A stretch of DNA of 55,409 nucleotides from Methylobacterium aquaticum (GCF_001043915.1 NZ_LABX01000154.1:1-55409); one strand, 5' to 3'. Positions 9,235 through 18,762 are shown, counted from the first letter of the stretch. Notes: a model not told the origin generated them from the letters alone. Made by a program: numbers and translations.

Positions 9235-9351
9235 CGGCCCCGGAGACCGGCCGGGCGCCATTTTGCCACGCGGTCCCGCCCGCCCTCCGCCCTTGCCGGG
9301 CCTCCGGTGCCGCCGAAGTGAGGACGGACGACAACCAAGCGGAGAACCGGG

Positions 9352-10665
9352 ATGACGCTGTCGCGTCGCTCGCTGCTGGCCGGGGCCGCGATCCTGGCCG
9401 CATCGTCCAGGGCGCGCGCCGCCGCGGATGCTGACGTCGCGGTGATCGGCGCGGGAGCCGCCGGCCTCGCCGCCGCGGCGGCGATCCGGCACGGCGGCCA
9501 CAGCGTCGTGGTGCTGGAGGCGCGCGGGCGCATCGGCGGGCGGGCCTTCACCGAGACCGCCCTCGGGCCCGGGCGCAGCTTCGATGCCGGCGGGCAATAC
9601 GTGCACTGGGCCGAGCGCAATCCGTGGCGGGAGATCGTGCGGGCAGCAGGTGTCCGCACCAGCGACGATGCCACAGGTTCCTGGCCGGTGCTGGTGCGGG
9701 ACGGCGTGCGGGCGAGCGAGGCCGAGCGCCGCCAGCGCCGGTCGGGCTTCGGCCGGGTGAGCGCCCTTCTCGACCATCCGGCCGGTCCGGACCGCTCCGT
9801 GGCGCAGGCCGTGGCCGGGGAGGACGAGGCGGCGCGGGCCGCCGCCACCGGGCTCACCCGCCTCACCCTCGGCGAGGAGCCGGACCGGGTCTCGGCCGCC
9901 GATTACGACCAGCTCTGGTCCGGGGACGACATCTGGGTCGACGGCTACGGCGCCCTGGTGGCCCGGCATTATGCCGATCTGCCGGTGCGGCTGGACACGC
10001 CCGTCACGGGCATCGACTGGCGCGGCCCGGGCGTCGCCGTCGAGACGCCGCGCGGCACCTTGCGGGCGGCCTGCGCCATCGTGACGGTGCCAATCGGGGT
10101 GCTGGCCTCGGAAGCGTTGCGCTTCATCCCCGCCTTGCCGGCGCCGAATGCCGAGGCGGTGGCCGGTCTGACGATGGGCGCCTATACCAAGATCGGCCTC
10201 GCCCTCGACCTCGCCCGCTGGCGCCCTCAAGACCTGCGCGACGCCGTGATCCTGCAAAGCGGCACGCCCGGCCTCACCGCTTATCTGGAGATGCAGCCGT
10301 TCGGGAAGCCGCTGGCGGTGCTGCATTGCGGCGGCGACGGGGCCCGCGCCCTGTGCGAGGCCGGCGAGAGGGCGGCGCTCGCCGCGGCGACCGACCATCT
10401 GGTGAGCGTCTTCGGGGCGGAGATCCGCGCCGCCGTCACCGCAGGCCGCCTCGCCCCCTGGTGGACCGACCCGTTCTCCCGCGGCAGCTACTCCCTTGCC
10501 CGGCCCGGGCACCTCGCTGCCCGCGAGGCCCTGCACCTGCCGGTCGCTGAGCGGATCTTCCTTGCCGGCGAGGCTGCGGCGGGGGGCGCGGCGATGACGG
10601 TGGGCGGGGCGACGCTCGACGGCGAGCGGGCGGCGCGGGACGTGCTCAAGCGGCTCGGGTCGTGA
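9352..10665 (+). CDS. Exported flavin-containing amine oxidase family protein
   Basis: A 437-residue protein with a TAT leader (LSRRSLLAGAAILAASSR, cleavage near ARAAA) and an N-terminal FAD Rossmann motif VIGAGAAGL (glycines 33-38), then VVLEARGRIGGRAFT, which is diagnostic of the monoamine oxidase and phytoene desaturase group. The C-terminal flavin segment RIFLAGEAA is also present. It should oxidise a primary or secondary amine or related substrate outside the cytoplasm; the substrate is not predictable. The order after the GMC enzyme suggests, without proving, a shared role. An AGCGGAGA box precedes the ATG. Confidence 0.85.
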   Translation: MTLSRRSLLAGAAILAASSRARAAADADVAVIGAGAAGLAAAAAIRHGGHSVVVLEARGRIGGRAFTETALGPGRSFDAGGQYVHWAERNPWREIVRAAGVRTSDDATGSWPVLVRDGVRASEAERRQRRSGFGRVSALLDHPAGPDRSVAQAVAGEDEAARAAATGLTRLTLGEEPDRVSAADYDQLWSGDDIWVDGYGALVARHYADLPVRLDTPVTGIDWRGPGVAVETPRGTLRAACAIVTVPIGVLASEALRFIPALPAPNAEAVAGLTMGAYTKIGLALDLARWRPQDLRDAVILQSGTPGLTAYLEMQPFGKPLAVLHCGGDGARALCEAGERAALAAATDHLVSVFGAEIRAAVTAGRLAPWWTDPFSRGSYSLARPGHLAAREALHLPVAERIFLAGEAAAGGAAMTVGGATLDGERAARDVLKRLGS

Positions 10666-10681
10666 GGCCGGGTCGTGCCGT

Positions 10682-11038
10682 TCAGTGCAGCGTCAGCCGC
10701 AGCCCCTCCGCCGGCTGGCGGTCCCACGCCTGGACCAGGGTGCCGGCCACGCCGCCGTCGCACAGGCGGCTGCTGAGATCGCAGAAGATCTGCTCGCGCA
10801 CCGCGAAGTCGGTCGCCATCTGAACGTCGTCCGGCTCCTCGTCGGTCGAGGCGGTGAAGCGGTCGAAGGCGGCGGACATCTCCGCGAAGGCAAAGGCGAC
10901 CGGCATGGTGCGGAACACCGTCTCGCCGTTCTCCTCAATATCGCCGGTATCGAGGTCGCGCATCCGCACGACGTAGCCGTCGGCATGCTCGGCGATCTCG
11001 TATTGCCAGTGCCGGCCCTCGCAAGCTGCCAGGATCAT
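10682..11038 (-). CDS. Small acidic hypothetical protein
   Basis: A 118-residue acidic protein with no signal peptide or membrane helix, beginning MILAACEGRHWQYEIAEHAD. An ACGGAGGG box precedes this ATG, so I prefer it to a longer in-frame start. The sequence has a beta-rich first half (YEIAEHADGYVVRMRDLDTG) and a helical second half with two cysteines. I recognise no family. It is convergent with the amine oxidase gene, with 16 bases between stops. Confidence 0.65.
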   Translation of the reverse strand: MILAACEGRHWQYEIAEHADGYVVRMRDLDTGDIEENGETVFRTMPVAFAFAEMSAAFDRFTASTDEEPDDVQMATDFAVREQIFCDLSSRLCDGGVAGTLVQAWDRQPAEGLRLTLH

Positions 11039-11183
11039 CGTGCCCTCCGTCACGCCTCGGTACAGCGAATGCGGCGGAGGCCCGGACGGTTCCGGAGCGG
11101 CAGGGTCCGGGGAGCGGTCCGGCCCGATCCCGATCGCACGGGCTGAGCAGACGTGCGTTGGCGGGCCCACGCTTCGTCCGCTT

Positions 11184-11286
11184 AGAGCACTTTCCGACGA
11201 AGTGGATACCGGTTCGTCGTAGAAAATGCGGCAAAATCGAAGAGAAAGAGAAGCTTCGCGATGGCAGTGCGATCGTGAAGCGCTCT
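11184..11286 (+). repeat. 103-bp dispersed palindromic repeat, copy 1
   Basis: A 103-base element bounded by AGAGC and GCTCT, with the conserved core CCGACGAAGTGGATACCGGT and then GTAGAAAATGCGGCAAAATC. A second copy of identical length lies inverted at 47696-47798. It codes for nothing obvious and sits in a gene-free 309-base stretch. Similar GGATACCGGTTCG-containing repeats are, as I recall, widespread in Methylobacterium and other Hyphomicrobiales. It looks like a small non-autonomous element. Confidence 0.85.
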
Positions 11287-11302
11287 AGTCTCTTGCTTTG
11301 AC

Positions 11303-11347
11303 GCAGATTTTTGCCCCCGAACCGGTGATCGCTTCGGCAAAATCTGC
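11303..11347. terminator. Hairpin, diverged half-copy of the 103-bp repeat
   Basis: Arms GCAGATTTTTGCC (11303-11315) and GGCAAAATCTGC (11336-11347) pair with one bulged T. The loop keeps the repeat core GAACCGGT and CTTCG, so this looks like a diverged inverted half of the adjacent 103-bp element. It ends one base before the stop codon of the minus-strand gene at 11348-11608 and could end that transcript. Confidence 0.55.
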
Positions 11348-11608
11348 TTAGCGCCCGGTATAGCCCATCTCGTAGACGGCCCGCCCGCTGACGCGCAGCG
11401 CGGTGCCGTTGCCGAGATCGACGAAGCCCGGGGCCGTGGCCCGAACGGCGGCCGGGGGGGCCTCGCGGCAATCGGGCCGGTCGGGCAGGCGCACGCCGGA
11501 CGGCGCGTCCTGCGGGCACAGGCGGGGGAGGCGGGCGCCGCGCTCGCCCGCGGCAGCCGGCAGAGCGGCGACCGTGAGGAAAAGGGCGACGAGAAGGCGT
11601 TGGGTCAC
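11348..11608 (-). CDS. Small exported hypothetical protein
   Basis: An 86-residue protein with a clear signal peptide (VTQRLLVALFLTVAALPAAA, cleavage about residue 20) and two cysteines in the mature part (RLCPQ, PDCRE) that could form a disulphide. GTG is chosen because it begins the signal peptide; the longer frame upstream is arginine-rich and unconvincing. It lies 115 bases downstream of the HtrA-like protease gene on the same strand. Unknown family; possibly a small periplasmic protein. Confidence 0.6.
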   Translation of the reverse strand: MTQRLLVALFLTVAALPAAAGERGARLPRLCPQDAPSGVRLPDRPDCREAPPAAVRATAPGFVDLGNGTALRVSGRAVYEMGYTGR

Positions 11609-11723
11609 GGGACGGGCTCCGCGGCAGGTCGGCGCCAGGATAGCGCCTCCGGTGCCGCAGCGCGACCCGGGCCGCTGTCGCCAAGGCGGTCGCGGGTTTC
11701 GCGAGATAAAGCCGGCCGAGGGG

Positions 11724-12854
11724 TCAGCGCCGGCGCTGACCCATATCCGCCGGAGTGACCGTGACGGTGATCGCCCGCCCGTCGCGCTCGACCTGGAGCG
11801 AGACGCGGCTTCCGACACCGGCGGTCTGGAGCGCTGCCGTGAGATCGGCCAGTCGCCGCACCGGGCGGCCGTTCACCCCCATGATGATGTCGCCGAGTTC
11901 GCCTGTCGCCACATCGACGCCCTGGAGGCCGGCCTGGGCCGCGGGGGAGCCCGGCAGGACCCGCACCACCACGATGCCGTCGATGCCGAGCCGCGCCGCC
12001 GCATCCTCGCTCGCCGCCACGATGCCGATGCCCGGATTCGGGGTGCGGCCGGTGCGGATCAGGTTCGGCACCACCCGGTTGACCACGTCGACGGGAATCG
12101 CGAAGCCGATGCCGGCGCTGGCGCCCGAGGGCGAGAAGATCGCGGTGTTGACCCCGATCAGCCGCCCGGCGGAATCGAGCAGCGGCCCGCCCGAATTGCC
12201 CGGGTTGATCGCCGCGTCGGTCTGGATCACCCCGGACAGTTCGCGCCCCTCCGCGGTCGGCAGCCGGCGCTGGAGCGCGCTCACCACGCCGGTGGTCAGG
12301 GTGTGGTCGAGACCGAACGGGTTGCCGATGGCATAGGTGAACTGCCCGACCTTGAGGTCGCCGGAGGTGCCGATGGCGATCGGCGGCGGGCTCGCGGTGA
12401 CGCGCCCGAGCTTCAGGACGGCGAGGTCGTAATTCGGATCGGTGCCGGCCACGGTGGCGGGCACCACCTCGCCGGTGGAGAGCCGGACCTGGATGTCGCC
12501 GCCGCCCTGGATGACGTGGTTGTTGGTGACGACATGGCCGGCCGCGTCCCAGACGAAGCCCGAGCCGGTCTGCTCGCCGCCGCCCTGCCGGCGCTCCCCG
12601 GTCTCGGGATCGAAGGTCACCGCGCCTTGCGGCTGACGGGCGAAGACATAGACCACGGACGGCGCCGCGCGCTCGAACAGGGCCACGGTCGAGGCTTCGA
12701 TCGGCGACAGGTCGCCCCGCGCCGTCACCGCCCGGGGCGTGTCGGCGGAGAACAGCAGACTCGTGACGTAGGGTTGCGCCACGAACAGAGCGAGCAGCAG
12801 AAGGCTCGCCGTGACGGCGATCCGCAGGAAGCGATCGGGCACCGGTTTCGTCAC
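11724..12854 (-). CDS. HtrA/DegP-like serine protease (S1C) with one PDZ domain
   Basis: A 376-residue protein. One N-terminal membrane anchor (about residues 10-34) puts the catalytic domain in the periplasm. The trypsin-like triad is His113 (TNNHVI), Asp143 (YDLAVL) and Ser221 (GNSGGPL). A C-terminal PDZ domain covers about residues 270-370. One PDZ and an N-terminal anchor resemble DegS or HhoB more than DegP. The GTG start overlaps the stop of the upstream DUF817 gene by four bases (GTGA), suggesting translational coupling. Likely role: periplasmic protein quality control or regulated proteolysis. Confidence 0.9.
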   Translation of the reverse strand: MTKPVPDRFLRIAVTASLLLLALFVAQPYVTSLLFSADTPRAVTARGDLSPIEASTVALFERAAPSVVYVFARQPQGAVTFDPETGERRQGGGEQTGSGFVWDAAGHVVTNNHVIQGGGDIQVRLSTGEVVPATVAGTDPNYDLAVLKLGRVTASPPPIAIGTSGDLKVGQFTYAIGNPFGLDHTLTTGVVSALQRRLPTAEGRELSGVIQTDAAINPGNSGGPLLDSAGRLIGVNTAIFSPSGASAGIGFAIPVDVVNRVVPNLIRTGRTPNPGIGIVAASEDAAARLGIDGIVVVRVLPGSPAAQAGLQGVDVATGELGDIIMGVNGRPVRRLADLTAALQTAGVGSRVSLQVERDGRAITVTVTPADMGQRRR

Positions 12855-13936
12855 TCCGAAAGAGGCTTTGCCGAGAGGGGGCTCGCGCCGGCTGAGCTTG
12901 CCGGAGAGGAAGTGGGCCGGGCGGGCGGCGCGTCAATGTCGGCGCCCGCCAGGTGCATGCCGAGGGGCTTGGGCCGGCTCGCCAGCGCGACCAGCGTGTA
13001 GGAGATGATCATCAGCAGGAACCACGAGCCGAATTTCTGCGGCGACACCGCGGCCCAGCCGGCAGCCTGGTGCGGGTAGATCCAGCCTCGGGTCGCCGTG
13101 CCGATATTCTCGGCAAACCAGATGAACACCGTGACAAGGAGCAGGCCGAGGAGGAGCGGCATGCGCCGGTGGACCCGCCAGACCTTGAAATGGATCACTG
13201 ACGGCCCGAACAGGGCAGCCGCAGCCGCGAACAGCCCGAGGCGCAGGTCGATCACGACGTGCTGCGTGAAGAAGTTGATGTAGATCGCCAGCGACAGGGT
13301 GACGAGGGCCCAGAGCGGCGGGTGGCGGGTGAAGCGGAAATCGAACAGGCGCCACACCCGGGCGAGATAGGAGCCGACGCTGGCATACAGGAAGCCGGTG
13401 AAGAGCGGCACGCCGCCGAGGCGCAACAGATTGGGTTCGGGATAGACCCAGGAGCCCATTTGCGTCTTGTACAGCTCCATGGCGGTGCCGACCGCGTGGA
13501 AGACCAGGATCACCTTGGCCTCACCCCAGGTCTCGAGGCGGAAGGCCAGCATCGCCGCCTGGATGACGACCGCCGCGAGCGTCAGAACATCGTAGCGGGC
13601 GATCGGCGCGCCGGCCGGATAGGCGAGGTGGGTGAGGATCAGGAGGCCACACAAGGCCCCGCCGAACAGGCAGGCCCAGCCCTGCTTCACGCCGAAGCGG
13701 AGGAACTCGTAGACGCCGGCCGAGAGCGGGCCCCGGGCCATCGCCCAGGCTCCGAGCCGCTCCTCGACCTCCGCGAAGGCCGCGAGCGGTGCCCAGAGCC
13801 GCGCGGCGCTGTCCGGCTGCGTCACGGCCGGATGCTCGGGGAGGTTGCGGGCATCGAGGCGGATCTCTACGCTCGGGGCCTCCCCATACGAAAGGTCCGG
13901 AATGCTCCGCAAGCCGTCTCTGTCTTGTCTCGCCAT
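12851..13936 (-). CDS. DUF817 family integral membrane protein
   Basis: About 361 residues. After a roughly 90-residue polar N terminus come seven or eight hydrophobic segments, including WACLFGGALCGLLILTHLAY and a QMGSWVYPEPNLLRLGGVP stretch with the spacing I associate with DUF817. Function is unknown. The chosen ATG has AAGGGGG at a good distance but overlaps the 5' end of the divergent gene at 13902 by 35 bases. A GTG at 13825 would avoid the overlap and give a 324-residue protein still holding the whole domain. It is translationally coupled to the downstream HtrA-like protease. Confidence 0.8.
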   Translation of the reverse strand: MARQDRDGLRSIPDLSYGEAPSVEIRLDARNLPEHPAVTQPDSAARLWAPLAAFAEVEERLGAWAMARGPLSAGVYEFLRFGVKQGWACLFGGALCGLLILTHLAYPAGAPIARYDVLTLAAVVIQAAMLAFRLETWGEAKVILVFHAVGTAMELYKTQMGSWVYPEPNLLRLGGVPLFTGFLYASVGSYLARVWRLFDFRFTRHPPLWALVTLSLAIYINFFTQHVVIDLRLGLFAAAAALFGPSVIHFKVWRVHRRMPLLLGLLLVTVFIWFAENIGTATRGWIYPHQAAGWAAVSPQKFGSWFLLMIISYTLVALASRPKPLGMHLAGADIDAPPARPTSSPASSAGASPLSAKPLSE

Positions 13937-14237
13937 CTTCGCCCCCTTCGCGCTCGTCGCCCTCGCGGGGCAGGCCGAGGCCTCGCCCCGGGCCAACCGG
14001 GCGGAAGCCTGCACCCGCGCCCGGAGCGACGGCGAACGGCAGGGGCTCGGCTGCTGGCGGCTGCGTCACGAGGCCGGCCGCGGTCAGCGCATCCATGGCG
14101 GCGCAGCGGTCGAGGATTTCTACGCCACCGTCCCGGCGGATCGGGAAGCGGCCGAGTCGAAGGCGGACCAGCGCCGGCGCGACTGGGTCCGGGCGCGGGC
14201 CCGCGGCCGGGTCGCGGGGGGTGAGGAGGCGCGCTGA
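13902..14237 (+). CDS. Putative small exported protein
   Basis: A 111-residue open frame with a convincing signal peptide (residues 1-26, ending ALAGQAEAS). The mature part is short, charged and rich in Arg, Ala and Glu, with two cysteines (EACTRA, LGCWRL). An AAAGG box precedes the ATG. It faces away from DUF817 and is followed after 96 bases by the methylmalonyl-CoA mutase gene. No family is recognised, and in DNA this GC-rich a chance frame remains possible. Confidence 0.5.
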   Translation: MLRKPSLSCLAIFAPFALVALAGQAEASPRANRAEACTRARSDGERQGLGCWRLRHEAGRGQRIHGGAAVEDFYATVPADREAAESKADQRRRDWVRARARGRVAGGEEAR

Positions 14238-14333
14238 TCGCGCCGCGTCTCCGACCTTCCACCCATTGGCCGCAGCAGCACCCGCTCCTATAAGTTTGGC
14301 GACAGGAACGCCAGCCATGAGAGCCGCAGGCCG

Positions 14334-16502
14334 ATGACCCGCATCCCGGATTTCTCGGAAATCGCCTTCGCGCCGGCCGCTGCGGCCCATCAAGCCGCGG
14401 CTGCGACCGCCGCCGAGCCCTGGATGACTCCCGAGGGCATTCCCGTGAAGGCGTCTTACGGCCCGCAGGACCGGGACGGGATCGACCTCGCCGGCTCCTA
14501 TCCGGGCATCGCGCCGTTCCTGCGCGGCCCCTATCCCACCATGTACGCGACCCAGCCCTGGACGATCCGGCAATATGCCGGCTTCTCCACGGCGGAGGAT
14601 TCGAACGCCTTCTACCGCCGCAACCTCGCGGCCGGGCAGAAGGGCCTGTCGGTCGCTTTCGACCTCGCCACCCATCGCGGCTACGATTCCGACCATCCGC
14701 GGGTGTCGGGCGATGTCGGCATGGCGGGCGTGGCGATCGATTCGATCTACGACATGCGGACGCTCTTTTCGGGGATTCCCCTCGACCAGATGACCGTGTC
14801 GATGACGATGAACGGCGCGGTGCTGCCGGTTCTCGCCCTCTACATCGTCGCGGCCGAGGAGCAGGGTGTTCCGCCGGAAAAACTCGCCGGCACGATCCAG
14901 AACGACATCCTCAAGGAGTTCATGGTCCGCAACACCTACATCTACCCGCCGGCCGGGTCGATGCGGATCATCTCGGACATCTTCGCCTATACCTCGGCCA
15001 ACATGCCGAAGTTCAACTCGATCTCGATCTCCGGCTACCACATGCAGGAGGCCGGGGCGACGCAGGACCTCGAACTGGCCTACACGCTCGCCGACGGCGT
15101 CGAGTATATCCGTGCCGGGATGGCGGCGGGGCTCGACATCGACAAGTTCGCTCCCCGTCTGTCGTTCTTCTGGGCGATCGGGATGAACTTCTTCATGGAG
15201 GTGGCCAAGATGCGGGCGGCGCGCCTGCTCTGGGCCTCCCTGGTCAAGGACTTCTCCCCGAAATCCGACAAGTCGCTGGCGTTGCGCACCCACTCGCAGA
15301 CCTCGGGCTGGTCGCTGACGGCGCAGGACGTGTTCAACAACGTCACCCGCACCTGCGTCGAGGCGATGGCGGCGACGCAAGGGGGCACCCAGTCGCTGCA
15401 CACCAACGCGCTCGACGAGGCGCTGGCGCTGCCGACCGACTTCTCGGCCCGCATCGCCCGCAACACCCAGCTGTTCCTGCAACAGGAGAGCGGCACCACC
15501 CGGATCATCGATCCGTGGGGCGGCTCCTATTACGTCGAGCGGCTGACCCAGGACCTCGTCGCCCGGGCCTCTTCCCATATCCGCGAAGTCGAGGCTTTGG
15601 GCGGCATGGCCAAGGCGATCGAGGCCGGCATCCCGAAGCTGCGCATCGAGGAGGCGGCGGCCCGCACCCAGGCGCGGATCGATTCGGGCCAGCAGGTCAT
15701 CGTCGGCGTCAACCGCTACAAGCCGGATGGCGACCGGGCGATCGATCTCCTGCGGGTCGATAACGGCAATGTCCGCACCCTCCAGATCGACAAGCTGAAG
15801 CGCCTGCGCGCCGAGCGCGACGGCCAGGCAGTCGCGGCGCGGCTGGCGGCCCTCACCGAGGCGGCGCAAGGCTCCGGCAACCTGCTGGCGCTGGCCGTCG
15901 AGGCGGCGCGGGCGAAGGCCACGGTGGGCGAGATCTCGGAGGCTCTGGAGCGGGCCTGGGGCCGGCACCGGGCCGAGATCCGGGCGATCTCGGGCGTCTA
16001 CAAGCGGGAGATGGGCGGCATGTCGGCGGCGGTCGAGCGGGTGCGCGGACAGGTCGAGGCGTTCGAGGAGGCGGATGGGCGCCGTCCCCGCATCCTGGTC
16101 GCCAAGATGGGCCAGGACGGGCACGACCGCGGCCAGAAGGTGATCGCCTCGGCCTTCGCCGATCTCGGCTTCGACGTCGATATCGGGCCGCTCTTCGCCA
16201 CCCCCGAGGAGGCGGCGCGCCAGGCGGTGGAGAACGACGTCCACATCGTCGGCGTCTCGTCGCTGGCCGCCGGCCATCTCACCCTGGTGCCGGAATTGAA
16301 GCGGGCCCTCGACGAGGCCGGCCGGCCCGACGTGATGATCGTGGTCGGCGGCGTGATCCCGCCGGGCGATTTCGCGGCGCTCCGCCAGGCCGGCGCCTCG
16401 GCGATCTTCCCGCCCGGCACCGTCATCGCGGAGGCCGCAAGCGCGCTGATCGACGAGTTGAACGTCCGGCTCGGCTACGCGGCCCGCGCCGCCGCGGAGT
16501 AA
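14334..16502 (+). CDS. scpA: Methylmalonyl-CoA mutase, full-length single-chain form
   Basis: A 722-residue adenosylcobalamin enzyme that interconverts (R)-methylmalonyl-CoA and succinyl-CoA. The N-terminal TIM barrel carries the substrate-binding segment [20 protein letters not shown] and [13 protein letters not shown]. The C-terminal B12-binding domain has DGHDRG with His597 as the probable lower cobalt ligand. Length matches the large, catalytically competent subunit (mcmA of Methylobacterium). In serine-cycle methylotrophs it closes the ethylmalonyl-CoA pathway. The TAA stop is directly abutted by a palindromic element. The partner small subunit and the meaB chaperone are not in the window. 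Confidence 0.96.
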   Translation: MTRIPDFSEIAFAPAAAAHQAAAATAAEPWMTPEGIPVKASYGPQDRDGIDLAGSYPGIAPFLRGPYPTMYATQPWTIRQYAGFSTAEDSNAFYRRNLAAGQKGLSVAFDLATHRGYDSDHPRVSGDVGMAGVAIDSIYDMRTLFSGIPLDQMTVSMTMNGAVLPVLALYIVAAEEQGVPPEKLAGTIQNDILKEFMVRNTYIYPPAGSMRIISDIFAYTSANMPKFNSISISGYHMQEAGATQDLELAYTLADGVEYIRAGMAAGLDIDKFAPRLSFFWAIGMNFFMEVAKMRAARLLWASLVKDFSPKSDKSLALRTHSQTSGWSLTAQDVFNNVTRTCVEAMAATQGGTQSLHTNALDEALALPTDFSARIARNTQLFLQQESGTTRIIDPWGGSYYVERLTQDLVARASSHIREVEALGGMAKAIEAGIPKLRIEEAAARTQARIDSGQQVIVGVNRYKPDGDRAIDLLRVDNGNVRTLQIDKLKRLRAERDGQAVAARLAALTEAAQGSGNLLALAVEAARAKATVGEISEALERAWGRHRAEIRAISGVYKREMGGMSAAVERVRGQVEAFEEADGRRPRILVAKMGQDGHDRGQKVIASAFADLGFDVDIGPLFATPEEAARQAVENDVHIVGVSSLAAGHLTLVPELKRALDEAGRPDVMIVVGGVIPPGDFAALRQAGASAIFPPGTVIAEAASALIDELNVRLGYAARAAAE

Positions 16503-16626
16503 TACCAACGGTCGTTGAAAACGACCTTTGGTTCTGTTCTCGAATTTTCGCCAAGCCTCTGGCTTGACATCGAAAATTCGAGATGGGTCAACGGCCCGAT
16601 GCGTCAGCATCTTGGGCCGTTGGTAT
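16502..16626. repeat. 125-bp palindromic element with terminal inverted repeats
   Basis: The ends ATACCAACGGTC (16502-16513) and GGCCGTTGGTAT (16615-16626) are inverted repeats matching 11 of 12. Inside are a perfect 12-base inverted pair CTCGAATTTTCG (16539-16550) / CGAAAATTCGAG (16571-16582) enclosing CAAGCC / GGCTTG, and a GATGC-GTCA-GCATC hairpin between ACGGCCC and GGGCCGT arms. The left end begins at the last base of the mutase TAA stop. It has no coding capacity; it resembles a MITE-like repeat and could also act as a transcription terminator for the mutase gene. Confidence 0.7.
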
Positions 16627-16713
16627 AAGGGCAGGGCCCGCGTCTCAAAACGGTCACGGTTTCGGCGCCAAGGGCGGCGTTCAGCCTTCCGCCTGAATCC
16701 AGGGCCCGCTTCC

Positions 16714-18606
16714 TTGTCCGCTTTCGTCGACGCGCCCTCCCTTCCCGCTGCTCCCGCCGCGTCGCGGCCGCCCCGGCAGGCCCTCAACCTGCGCTGGCTC
16801 GCCGGCAGCCTGCTCACCGGCGTGACCGGCGCCGGGCTGATTGGAATCTCGCTCTACCTGGCCGCTGCCGACGGCGTGGTGGCGGCCCTGCCGGAACGGG
16901 CGCTGCCGCCGCACGGCGAGGGCGGGTCCGGCGAGGTCGCCCGCAAGGGCGACCGGCTGGTGCGCGACGAGATGATCGTGGCGGCCAAGACCGCCTTCAA
17001 GGCGCCGATGACCGAGCGCGCCGGCGATCGCGAGGTGATCCGCGTCCACGCCTACGTGCAGATGGCCACCGAGCTGCCGTTGCGCGCGCCCGACGTGCCG
17101 GTCCCGCCCTTCGATCCCCTGCGCAGCGCCCGGATCGAGGCGCCGGCCGTGGCCGAGGGCGACACCGACCCGGCCGAGACCGCCGTGACCCTGACCCGCA
17201 GCCCCCTCGCCGAGGCGTCGCTGGAGGAGGGCGCGCCGGCCCTCACCGACGACGAGGTCGACGCTTTGGTGGCCGAGACCCAGAACCTTTCCGGCGGGTC
17301 GCTGCCGCCGGCCTTCCCGGCCGAGCGCCTGCTCTCCCGGGCCTTGCGGCCGGCGGCGTTGCCCGACGATCCTGCGATGGAGGCGCGCTTCCGCAACATC
17401 GAGGTCCGCATCCTGCCCGAGAACCTGACCGAGATCGCCGAGACCGGCACCGGCGGGGAGGGCGCCGGGGCCCGGCTGTTCGAGGAGCGCGACCTCGTGC
17501 TCGCCAAGGACCAGAGCCTGGCGGATCTCCTGAAGCGCAACGGCGCCGACCCGGCCCGCCTGTCCGCGATGCTGGGCAGCCTCAGCGCCCGGGCCAAGGG
17601 CGATCTGCCCGAGGGCCAGCACGTGCGCCTGCTCGTCGCCCCCGAGGGCGACGGCAAAGGCCCTGACGGCAAGGCCGGCGAGCGCGGCATCGTCCGGGTC
17701 ACCCTCTACGGCGAGGACGGCGTCCAGGAGATCGTGGCGGCCAACGACCGCGGCGGCTTCGTCTCGGTGGCACCGCCCCGCGCCGGCGCTTCTCAGGCCG
17801 AGGCCGACGAATCCGGCGTCACCCTCTACGAGAGCCTCTACGGCACCGCGCTCAAGAACGGCGTGCCGCGCCCGATCATCGAGGAGATGGTGATGGCGCT
17901 GGCGACAAGCACCGACTTGCAGCAGCGCACCACCCCGGGCGACCGGGCCGAACTGGTCTTCACCGAGGACGACGATGCCAGGCCGGAACTGCTCTTCGTG
18001 GGCCTGCGCGTCCATGACGAGACCTACGGCCTCTACCGCTACCGGGTGCCGGGCTCGTCCGAGGTCGACTATCTCGACCCGAACGGCCGTTCGAGCCAGA
18101 AATTCCTGATGCGCCGCCCGGTGGCGGAGGGGCGGATCTCGTCGCCCTTCGGCGCCCGCCTGCACCCGATCCTCGGCTATTACCGGCCGCATAACGGCGT
18201 CGACTGGGCGGCGACCCGCGGCACCCCGATCATGGCGACCGGCGACGGCACGGTGATCTCGGCCGGGGCCCGCTCGGGCTACGGCAACCGGGTCGAGATC
18301 CAGCACGCCAACGGCTACACCACCGCCTACAACCACATGGCGCGGATCGCCCACGGCATCGCGCCGGGCGCCCGGGTGCGCCTCGGCCAGGTGATCGGCG
18401 CGGTCGGCACCACCGGCCTCTCGACCGGTCCCCACGTCCATTACGAGGTCGCGATCAACGGCCGCTTCGTCGATCCGATGAAGATCCGCCTGCCGAGCGC
18501 CCGCGAACTCACCGGCCCGAGCCTCGCCGCCTTCCGCCAGGCCGAGGAGCAGATCAACGCCTTGCGCCAGCGGCATGGCGGGAAGCCTGTGGCGGAGCGG
18601 ACGTAA
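16714..18606 (+). CDS. M23 family metallopeptidase (LytM-like cell-wall hydrolase or activator)
   Basis: About 630 residues: an N-terminal membrane anchor (LLTGVTGAGLIGISLYLAA), a long periplasmic region of about 380 residues rich in Ala, Glu and Pro, and a C-terminal M23 domain. Zinc ligands are intact: His493 and Asp497 in PHNGVDWA, and His574/His576 in HVHYEV, so it may be an active peptidoglycan endopeptidase. The start is uncertain: an in-frame TTG at 16714 gives a short N terminus before the anchor, while starts further up fall inside the palindromic element. No partner gene is adjacent. Confidence 0.85.
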   Translation: MSAFVDAPSLPAAPAASRPPRQALNLRWLAGSLLTGVTGAGLIGISLYLAAADGVVAALPERALPPHGEGGSGEVARKGDRLVRDEMIVAAKTAFKAPMTERAGDREVIRVHAYVQMATELPLRAPDVPVPPFDPLRSARIEAPAVAEGDTDPAETAVTLTRSPLAEASLEEGAPALTDDEVDALVAETQNLSGGSLPPAFPAERLLSRALRPAALPDDPAMEARFRNIEVRILPENLTEIAETGTGGEGAGARLFEERDLVLAKDQSLADLLKRNGADPARLSAMLGSLSARAKGDLPEGQHVRLLVAPEGDGKGPDGKAGERGIVRVTLYGEDGVQEIVAANDRGGFVSVAPPRAGASQAEADESGVTLYESLYGTALKNGVPRPIIEEMVMALATSTDLQQRTTPGDRAELVFTEDDDARPELLFVGLRVHDETYGLYRYRVPGSSEVDYLDPNGRSSQKFLMRRPVAEGRISSPFGARLHPILGYYRPHNGVDWAATRGTPIMATGDGTVISAGARSGYGNRVEIQHANGYTTAYNHMARIAHGIAPGARVRLGQVIGAVGTTGLSTGPHVHYEVAINGRFVDPMKIRLPSARELTGPSLAAFRQAEEQINALRQRHGGKPVAERT

Positions 18607-18762
18607 GGGCGCGTCTCGCCGGATCGGACGCGCCGGCATCCCTGTGCCCCAGCCGCCACGCTCTCTCAAATCCCTGTGCACCGCCCGGCGATCCCGCTTG
18701 AGGCAACGCCCCGTTGAATGCGAGCGCGGCAGAATGGCCGTGTAGAATCGGCGGGAGTGCGG

